NCBI GenBank assembly: GCA_029747585.1
Contig: JAPEVF010000745.1
Span: forward strand, 9,112 to 22,243
DNA from: Pleurotus djamor
Taxonomy: Eukaryota > Basidiomycota > Agaricomycetes > Agaricales > Pleurotaceae
DNA: 13,132 nt
Direction of reading: 5' to 3'
The position numbers and the translations under genes are program-made. Below the pieces are notes generated by a model. The model did not search any database. It was not told the DNA's origin and was given only the letters and a program-made list of their open reading frames with translations. Of the stretch, positions 7,700-13,132 are shown piece after piece. Every line of letters starts with the position of its first letter. The first letter of the stretch is position 1.

Positions 7700-8297
7700 T
7701 GGGCACATATTGACCGCTTCGAGAAAAAAATAGAGATAGATGGTTCTCACAGTCAGTAAATTATTCCCACAATCAATGGTGACAACTCCGAGGCGATGAT
7801 CAGGTACGTTAATGACATCACTAGGCAAGAAGAAGAATTCATAAAATTAATTAATATACACATTGACAGGTGGCGATGTGATGGCACTTAAGAAAAGCGC
7901 CCGTGCAAGCCCGGAGGCGTAAGAAACGGGCCTTCATTTCATTCCGGACCCGTAATCTCAGATCTCAGCGCGACAAACCAAGTGCTTCTAGCCAGTGTGG
8001 TGGCGCTGGAGCTGGGCACCGCAAGTTATGCTGGTAATCAACCTGCCTATCAGCAAATCTTGAGTAATTTTCGACACTTGGGCAGATTTCTGTTGGATTT
8101 CTGCATACCCCTTTCGCTCCTTTCACGCTAACCCCGTTAGCAGCGAAGTCCATAGCTAAGTAACTACTTATCCGCCTTGATCAAAGCCACGCTAGCATGT
8201 CGCCATGGCACTCAACCAAATTCCCCAGCCTGCCTATTGGCAAATCTCCGCCCACGTCGCTGAGAAAGATTTCCTCCCGCCACATCGCTAGCGCTTG
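7700..8297. other. Intergenic region with one 19-bp direct repeat pair
   Basis: No gene is recognised. A near-identical 19-bp element (CCTGCCTAT--GCAAATCT) occurs at 8042-8060 and 8229-8247, differing in two positions. The second copy contains an inverted CCAAT box (ATTGG) and sits about 70 bp before the TATA-like site at 8298, so it may be a promoter element. Confidence 0.4.
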
Positions 8298-8304
8298 TAT
8301 TTAA
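8298..8304 (+). promoter_or_regulatory. TATA-box-like site TATTTAA
   Basis: It lies 72 bp before ATG 8370 and is followed by a C/A-rich leader-like stretch. The ATG opens only a 17-codon frame, so a live gene is not shown. Confidence 0.25.
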
Positions 8305-8369
8305 CCGAGCCATACTCTCTGCGAACTTCAAGACTTGTACCTTCTGTAGACACCCACCTCCATACTGCC

Positions 8370-8577
8370 ATGACGACGAAGGCATCCTCTCAACACAAAC
8401 TACATCGGGGCTTCGGGATTTAAGTCACTGATTCAAGATGGATGGCGACAGAAGGCTGCTTTCTCGGTGCGTTCTCGACACTTCCCATTTCTAAGGTGTC
8501 TTGATGACGAGATTCTATCTCAATTTCCCAGAAATTGGAGGGGTCTTTGGATAACAGTAACAACACTCGGATACTGA
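8370..8577 (+). other. Open frame without a start, possible gene remnant
   Basis: ATG 8370 opens MTTKASSQHKLHRGFGI and stops. Shifted by one frame, an open stretch runs from about 8375 to TGA 8575-8577 with coding-like composition, including CLDDEILSQFPRNWRGLW. This faintly recalls an F-box start, but the pattern is too short to assign. A frame break near the start or a missed intron would be needed to make a gene. Confidence 0.2.
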
Positions 8578-9102
8578 GGCGTCGCTTCCCCCGTGTCCTT
8601 CTGCAGGAGGAGGAATCTAAAGTGCACACTGACCTTCAACCAAGCCACAACTACACGCGATGCATCACATATTTGCCCGCGTATGGATGATCTTACGCCA
8701 TTGCACCTATAATATCTCAACTATGTCAAACAGTTCTGGCGCGTCTTCTCCGGCTCGCAAGCCTGTCGTACCTGGAACCCTCACCCACGGACGGAGATAA
8801 CTCATCTACGTCGGTTAATTAATGGAAAGGACGACGCCGTTACCGCGCGAAAATCGCGTCGCGGGAAGTTGGATGGTGTTTGAATTGAGGTATCGGTGGT
8901 TATCGTGGACGCGGTGCAGCGTCTGCCATTGGGAATCCTCTGACTCCAAACTCCAAATCGCATTATACCATCCAGGAGACGTATGAGATTCAGTGCCTGA
9001 ACACGCAAGTGGTACCTCCTTCCTCCACCTTGTTACGCGTTTCTTCGATCGCAACGACGAACGTACTAAGGATGATCGATGGCCTACCAGCGCCGCCTTG
9101 AA

Positions 9103-9347
9103 GAGATGTCCATACCCTTATACTCTCCTCAGCTCTCGTGGGCTACGAGCAGTCCCTCGGAAATAGAACGCGCACCTCTCCAGATCTTCCTGGAGAGCCT
9201 ACCACGTTCGCGACATCGCTGGTCAAAGTCAAATGCGATTTCCCCAATGACGAAGTGGTACTGCACTCCAATGGGATGAACGTGGATCCGTCAGGACAAT
9301 CGATCATAGTTGAAGACGATATTTCGAGCGTTGGGATCATGGGATAA
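9103..9347 (+). other. Open frame with coding-like composition, unknown
   Basis: After a TGA the frame is open for about 80 codons to TAA 9345-9347. It includes LILSSALVGYEQSLGN, FATSLVKVKCDFPNDEVVLH and IIVEDDISSVGIMG. No ATG opens it; a GTG lies at 9138. It could be an exon or a relic. No family is recognised. The competing frame has an ATG at 9079 and reads APLQIFLESLPRSRHRW, which has a weak F-box-protein flavour; I cannot decide between them. Confidence 0.22.
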
Positions 9348-9364
9348 CGTGGAAGAGGTGATAG

Positions 9365-9544
9365 TGGGTTGATTTGGATGAGTTGGTGTGCATGTTGGAT
9401 GACGCATTGACGCTGAAGAAGAAGATCAATCTCAAGATGAGGGAGGTGAAAGAAGCTAGGAGACGCCGAGGATTGTGATTGTTGGATGAAAGGCCTATTC
9501 CGAGGACTTTAGGGAGGAAGATGATCTTCAAGACGAAGACGTGA
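9365..9544 (+). pseudogene. Helical, charged open frame with one internal stop, unknown
   Basis: A possible acceptor (GTGATAG, ending 9364) is followed by WVDLDELVCMLDDALTLKKK and KMREVKEARRRRGL, then a TGA at 9476-9478, then LLDERPIPRTLGRKMIFKTK in the same frame up to TGA 9542-9544. The charged, leucine-spaced composition suggests a helix or coiled coil. One stop in an otherwise open frame of 60 codons suggests a decayed exon. Family unknown. Confidence 0.25.
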
Positions 9545-9761
9545 TAATGGGTAGTTGCGACGATTCCGCTTCTCTTTGACTGTAGCATGTTGAAATGACT
9601 AGGAAGCGTGACTGCCTTTTATGTTCGAATGGTGCTCCGCATTGATTTCGCGCGTAGACTAGGAGGTGAAGCCATAGAAATCGATGTCTGAGTGGGGATA
9701 TGACCCAGTGAACCGCTGGAGGCCCCGGAGCACCCATCAGAGTACAGACTGTACTATATCA

Positions 9762-10115
9762 ATGGCAGGAGGCGAGAGTGTAAGATCGAAGAACGCGGTG
9801 TCGAGGAAGTGAGTTGTACGTTGAAGGAGATAAATACCGTAATAAAGAGCAATAAGGCCAAGCGACAGTTCCAAGGACGTTGCCAGACCGGCGCTCGGAG
9901 TTGAACCAGGAGGGAAAAACTTGGCCGGAAAGAAGAAGCACCTCGGAGCGCCCAAAAATTCCCATCACTTGGCCACCACATCCACTTGCATAAAAGTCGC
10001 ACCGACATATCCACAGTCTCCCCTGCTACCCAGCTCATCTCAGGAATCTCAGCGACCAAACGTGCCGGACGATTCAACCACCCCACTCTACGCCCGCCGT
10101 TCTGTCATCGAGTAA
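9762..10115 (+). CDS. Candidate small two-exon gene, 97-residue basic protein, unknown
   Basis: Exon 1 (9762-9808) encodes MAGGESVRSKNAVSR and ends at a GTGAGT donor. A 60-nt intron (9809-9868, ending GCGACAG) joins it in phase 2 to exon 2 (9869-10115), stop TAA 10113-10115. The total is 294 nt, an exact number of codons. The protein is lysine/arginine-rich in its first half (LAGKKKHLGAPKN) and Ser/Pro-rich later (SPLLPSSSQESQRPNVPDDS). There is no signal peptide, membrane segment or known domain. The canonical donor and frame agreement support it; the acceptor lacks a good pyrimidine tract or branch site, and no promoter is clear. Confidence 0.38.
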
Positions 10116-10506
10116 AAGAATCAAACAGCACATGGCATCTCACATAGCCCTCCCACTCGTCCAATGACGAAGTCGATCCCGGAAATCCGAAAAGGCATTT
10201 TACAGACTTGCATGTACTGGTACTTGGCTAGCAGTGGCTGGCCAGTGGCTTAGCGACCGAGTGGTGCCTCCGAGTCGCCTCCGCCATTCATCATTCAACC
10301 AACTTAGCAAGCAGGCATTACGGCGCGTGCAGAACTTCGTCATAGGGTATCAAGCACGAGGTTAGGAGGTACGAACCGGGTGTATGCGCTAGAAAGACGC
10401 GTCGAATCGGTCGAGGTGAGTATCTGTGTCAGGTTCTATACTATCAGCCCTCAACAGCACTTCTCAGCGCGCTCGCCACCTATCCCAGCTCCAAATCAAC
10501 TCAACC
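10116..10506. other. Intergenic, nothing recognised
   Basis: No convincing frame. The end (about 10450-10506) is C/A-rich and resembles a 5' leader before ATG 10507, sharing the CTCAACCATG start context with the gene at 11007. Confidence 0.35.
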
Positions 10507-10767
10507 ATGACCAAGTCCCATAACGCCATCGATATGTTTTAGTCGTGGTTGGACGTTGGAGAGGTGGTGACTCTCCAAAAGCGCTTGTGCCCGTTCCTTC
10601 TCATTTTTCCTCCATGCTCCGAGCTTGGTCAAGGCTCACGCAACCTGGGCACCTCTCAGCCTGCTTCCGAGTCTGAAGATGGACCTGCTCGCGCTCCATC
10701 AACGTTCTCGACAATGAAATCTTCTCGGGGACTTGGTCAACCCTCTGCATGCGATAATAGGCTGTAA
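10507..10767 (+). pseudogene. Small open frame broken by one TAG, unknown
   Basis: The frame starts MTKSHNAIDMF, meets TAG at 10540-10542, and continues in the same frame for 74 codons (SWLDVGEVVTLQKRLCPF, later SQPASESEDGPARAPSTFS) to TAA 10765-10767. The start context CAACCATGACC is good for a fungal ATG. A single stop in an 86-codon frame suggests a recently broken gene or a sequencing error. No family recognised. Confidence 0.3.
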
Positions 10768-10897
10768 CTTGCCTTCGCCTCAGTTTGCTGCGGTCAACCC
10801 CAACTACACAAGTACGGGAGCTCTGAGTACTAGGGACTCTCAAGGCTCCAAGGCTCTGACGAGTCGCTTTCCTTGTATGGATCCCTCTTGGCCTGGG

Positions 10898-10904
10898 TAT
10901 ATAA
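10898..10904 (+). promoter_or_regulatory. TATA box of the 11007 gene
   Basis: TATATAA in GGGTATATAAGGCGC, 109 bp before the ATG, followed by a C/A-rich leader (CTCAACAACATCACGACC). This is a good basidiomycete core promoter. Confidence 0.65.
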
Positions 10905-11006
10905 GGCGCGAGTCGGACGGAGAGGACCCCCATCATCATCAAGCTTTCTCCTCAACAACATCACGACCTATCAAATTGTCCAACCCCCAACCATCAAAGC
11001 TCAACC

Positions 11007-11412
11007 ATGCTTACGCTTACACGCGCCTTCGATGTGGATCAACCACCACTTATTCGTCCCTACCGCTGTGACGACCATCCGTGCCGCAAGCCGTACCCCA
11101 AATCAATCCCGTCCCTCCTCCGGGCTCGAGCTCGAGCGCATAAATTTGATTTAGACGTTACCGATCTCTTAGGTGCATCCTAACTTCACGTTTGCATTGT
11201 CTATTCCTTACTGATATTCTTTCCTCTCCTCTTCCTAAGGCCTTGATGCTAACACGCCCCTCGTATTCGACACACCCTTAGACGATGTCAATCCCTCACT
11301 GACCGGTCGTGATGCTGACGTCTGGGCAAAGATAGCGATGCTAGGGAAAACTGGCCCTCCACCGCCTCCGCCACCTCCACCTCCCGACGCTGTGATACCC
11401 AAAGCGCCTTGA
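11007..11412 (+). CDS. Small two-exon gene, 112-residue proline-tailed protein, unknown
   Basis: Exon 1 (11007-11172) and exon 2 (11240-11412) join through a 67-nt intron (GTGCAT donor, CTGAT branch-like site, long pyrimidine tract, AAG acceptor) in phase 1. The sum is 339 nt, exactly 113 codons with the TGA. The protein begins MLTLTRAFDVDQPPLIRPYR, has a basic stretch RARARAHKFDLD, then DLLGLDANTPLVFDTPLDD and RDADVWAKIAMLGK, a run of ten prolines, and ends DAVIPKAP. It has three cysteines, or fewer functional pairs, no signal peptide and no membrane helix. A strong TATA box lies upstream. I recognise no family. The polyproline could bind SH3/WW/profilin-type partners (inference). The exon-intron fit makes it more than a chance frame. 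Confidence 0.5.
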
Positions 11413-11459
11413 TCTGACGGACGTTGACAATGATCATGTTTACTCGCTTGTTCTTCGTG

Positions 11460-11466
11460 TATATAA
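11460..11466 (+). promoter_or_regulatory. TATA box of the 11519 gene
   Basis: TATATAA in GTGTATATAAGATC, 59 bp before ATG 11519, followed by a CT-rich leader. It lies only 48 bp after the stop of the preceding small gene. Confidence 0.6.
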
Positions 11467-11518
11467 GATCTCCTTGTGTTTTGCCTGATATCTTCTATTC
11501 TATTCACACTTTTCATTT

Positions 11519-11923
11519 ATGCCGTCTATCCTTTCAACGCCCAAGGTATTCCGACCCCCCACCACATCCGACCACAACGCTGAGATGCTCTCCCTGTCCC
11601 TCGTCACACAGCAGGGCGGCACTGCATCTTTGAAAGTGCATGGATGTGACTGGTTGCTCGGCCTGATGACCATTCGGCCGGAATGGTCTTCTAACTGTTT
11701 GCGTTCGGTAGGTTTTCAAAGAATCCGATTATCTCGACGACATGGAGCGGGTTCAAGCCCCATCGTATCACACATCGGCTCCATCATTGGCATGTCTTTA
11801 CTTGGTGAGCGCTCATCTCTCGTGCTCTCAGAATTGATATATGTCTTTCATTGCCAGGTTTCATCAACGTCTCATCAAGTCGCCCATCTCGCAAAGGATA
11901 CACACCCAGAGCCTCATCGATGA
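11519..11923 (+). CDS. Candidate small three-exon gene, 91 residues, unknown
   Basis: Exons 11519-11635, 11712-11804 and 11858-11923 are 117, 93 and 66 nt, all phase 0. Intron 1 (76 nt) has a GTGCAT donor like that of the 11007 gene, a CTAAC branch site and a GGTAG acceptor; intron 2 (53 nt) is GTGAGC...TTGCCAG. The protein starts MPSILSTPKVFRPPTTSDHN, continues MLSLSLVTQQGGTASLK and VFKESDYLDDMERVQAPSYH, and ends AHLAKDTHPEPHR. No domain, signal peptide or membrane span is evident. Without splicing the same frame is also open over exon 1 and exon 3, so the intron model rests on the splice signals and the better composition of exon 2. Family unknown. Confidence 0.42.
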   Translation: MPSILSTPKVFRPPTTSDHNAEMLSLSLVTQQGGTASLKVHGCDWLLGLMTIRPEWSSNCLRSVGFQRIRLSRRHGAGSSPIVSHIGSIIGMSLLGERSSLVLSELIYVFHCQVSSTSHQVAHLAKDTHPEPHR

Positions 11924-12319
11924 TTCAATCAGTGACTCAAAGTCAACGGTCAAACCCTGCTCGGATTATGTGGCTACATACCGGGGCTCTGTTATCTTTG
12001 AACTTCGCAGACTCTCAAGACTGACAGCTTTGATTACGTGCGGCTCTTGGTATGCCGTTGTGCTCAGCTTCCAAGTTCGCGCCGTTTATTATGCTTTTGG
12101 TCGTCGTTTGCCCGTTGCTCCCTCGCAACGCATATTTTTGGGCTTACGTCTTCGCCTCTGGGTGACTGAAGGACCGATCTGATATTGATAGTCACTTTTG
12201 TTCATCTTACCGTTGCCAACGCACGATATTACCCTGTTCAACGTTAAAGAGTCATGACCGGATTCCAGTCCGCTTCACTAGCACTCCGTCTCGTCCCCTC
12301 CATCTGCGATTCTAGCGCG
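11924..12319. other. Region with an unassigned open frame, no gene called
   Basis: A + frame from 11841 stays open to TGA 12180-12182 and contains a hydrophobic part (ALITCGSWYAVVLSFQVRAVYYAF), but it overlaps exon 3 of the previous model and has no clear promoter or splice support. It may be a relic of a membrane protein exon. Confidence 0.3.
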
Positions 12320-12699
12320 ATGACTTCTGATTCCCTGGCCATTTTCTCTGAAATTGCTCACTGCATATCTCCGCTCATCGTCGGTTCGTCATCTTCAATA
12401 GAGTACATGCAGATTCACCCTGACTTTTCGCGTAGGCACTATGCTCACTTGCCCGTTAGTGCCCTATCGTGTCGATGGAACCGGCTGATGGACCCCCGCA
12501 GTCTGTACGGTATCATGCTTGCACAGTCAATCTGGTACTTTACGTCCTGTGAAAGCGATTCGGTTACCATTCGCGTGGTGGTAAGTACCGGTTTCGAATA
12601 TGATGGTATGCTCACTTATCCACGCAAAAGGTTGCATTCGTGTTGTTTGTTCTCTCCCTCAATGTCACTTTGTCGCCCTCAGTTCACACTTCGCCCTGA
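12320..12699 (+). pseudogene. Fungal multi-pass membrane protein of DUF6533/DUF6534 type, 5' exons only
   Basis: Four exons splice in frame: 12320-12383, 12436-12454, 12502-12580 and 12631 onward. The introns are 52, 47 and 50 nt with CTGAC, CTGAT and CTCAC branch-like sites and GTTCGT, GTTAGT and GTAAGT donors. The joined product starts MTSDSLAIFSEIAHCISPLI, continues VGTMLTCPLYGIMLAQSIWY and FTSCESDSVTIRVVV, then AFVLFVLSLNVTLSPSVHT. Basidiomycetes have large families of about 300-residue, seven-helix proteins that start with PLL(I/L)GT-LN--LYGI---Q-Y-Y, a few charged residues, then (L)V-F-L---D/N---; this matches the first two or three helices. The frame then stops at about 12699 and no further helices are found before the repeat array, so about two thirds of the protein is missing. 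Family assignment is from memory of the pattern, without a search. Confidence 0.45.
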
Positions 12700-12849
12700 C
12701 GTTGTAGGTTATTCGATGGTGTACAAACGGTTCATCAGGAAAACCTGTTTTGAGTAGGAGCATAAAAAAATCTACAACGTAAAAAGTGTTGGTCATTCAA
12801 AGTACTGAAAGTTGGAAAGTGTTCTTTCAATGCTTTTGTAGATGACTTT

Positions 12850-13085
12850 AATTTTACAGCCAGCTTTATGATGCTTTTATAGCTTCCACAAAAGTTTGAT
12901 CAGGTGTGTTCTTGCTTTCACAGCTTTCGGTGGCTTTTTCAGATCCTGTGAAAAGTCGCAGCTGCTCCCACAGCTTTTCATGGCTTTTGCAGGGTCTGTG
13001 GGAAATTGCTGACTGCTGTGACAGCTTTTTGTGACTTTCACACGGTTTCGCAAAATCGGCAACCAATTTCACAGCTTCTGATAGA
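12850..13085. repeat. Minisatellite with 50-51-bp period
   Basis: ACAGCTT recurs at 12920, 12970, 13021 and 13071 (steps of 50, 51, 50), with a decayed copy near 12870. Each unit reads roughly CACAGCTTTT-ATGGCTTTTGCAG, -CTGTG-GAAAA and -GCTG. On - a 17-residue pattern (CESHKKLSQQ, CKSHEKLWEQ) appears, but the 50-bp steps break that frame, so coding is unlikely. Confidence 0.75.
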
Positions 13086-13132
13086 TTTTGCTGATTTTCT
13101 ACTTTGTGTAATATTGAGAAAAATAAATGCCC

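Noticed and set aside
9754..10086. Minus-strand open frame of 110 codons
   Set aside because: It overlaps the better-supported spliced + gene at 9762-10115 and shows no splice signals or recognisable motif.
11739..11765. GCGGGTTCAAGCCCC, a tRNA T-arm-like string
   Set aside because: The stem pairs only partly, and no D-arm, anticodon arm or acceptor stem fits around it; it also lies in a coding exon model.
12254..12284. GGATTCCAGTCCGCTTCAC resembles one arm of the 38-bp palindrome
   Set aside because: About 16 of 19 bases match and only one arm is present; too short to claim a related element without a genome search.
12866..13072. Minus-strand frame with a 17-residue repeat
   Set aside because: Two of the three unit steps are 50 bp, not 51, so the apparent protein repeat drifts out of frame; a noncoding minisatellite explains it.

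Overview
The window looks like nuclear DNA of a basidiomycete fungus, probably an agaricomycete. The reasons are many short GT-AG introns (about 47-76 nt, one candidate of 96 nt) with CTAAC/CTGAC-like branch sites, TATA-box promoters with CT-rich leaders, and gene families typical of that group. It starts in a poorly called stretch (many N in 1-50) and has one further N at 7689. I worked by eye; spliced models below were built by checking splice sites and reading-frame phase by hand.

Layout: (1) 1-1046, the 3' end of a secreted sedolisin (S53) protease gene on +. (2) 1188-1748, the 3' exons of a single-pass membrane protein on -, whose 5' end runs into (3) 1873-2272, an array of eleven C-run/GCAGA motifs spaced at multiples of 10 bp. 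(4) 2281-2640, AT-rich DNA holding a 38-bp perfect palindrome. (5) 2645-3702, about seven copies of a roughly 150-bp tandem repeat, most of which carry what looks like a complete 60-nt spliceosomal intron. (6) 3660-4260, coding-looking scraps and a possible tiny gene. (7) 4695-7098, the one long, intact-looking gene: a kinesin with motor features closest to kinesin-13/KIF24, with a SAM-like stretch after the motor. (8) 7223-7306, directly downstream, a short relic of glutamate synthase. (9) 7310-9750, microsatellites, a G-quadruplex motif and fragments of open frames with no recognisable gene. (10) 9762-11923, a run of small candidate genes (97, 112 and 91 residues, plus one broken by a stop), two with clear TATA boxes. 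(11) 12320-12699, the first exons of a fungal multi-pass membrane protein of DUF6533/DUF6534 type, cut off before (12) 12850-13085, a 50-bp-period repeat array.

The genes do not form an obvious pathway or cluster. The picture is a repeat-rich, gene-poor region with one conserved gene (kinesin), truncated or captured gene pieces, and several small lineage-specific genes. The strongest unexplained signals are the 10-bp-quantised array, the tandem repeat with built-in introns, and the glutamate synthase fragment.
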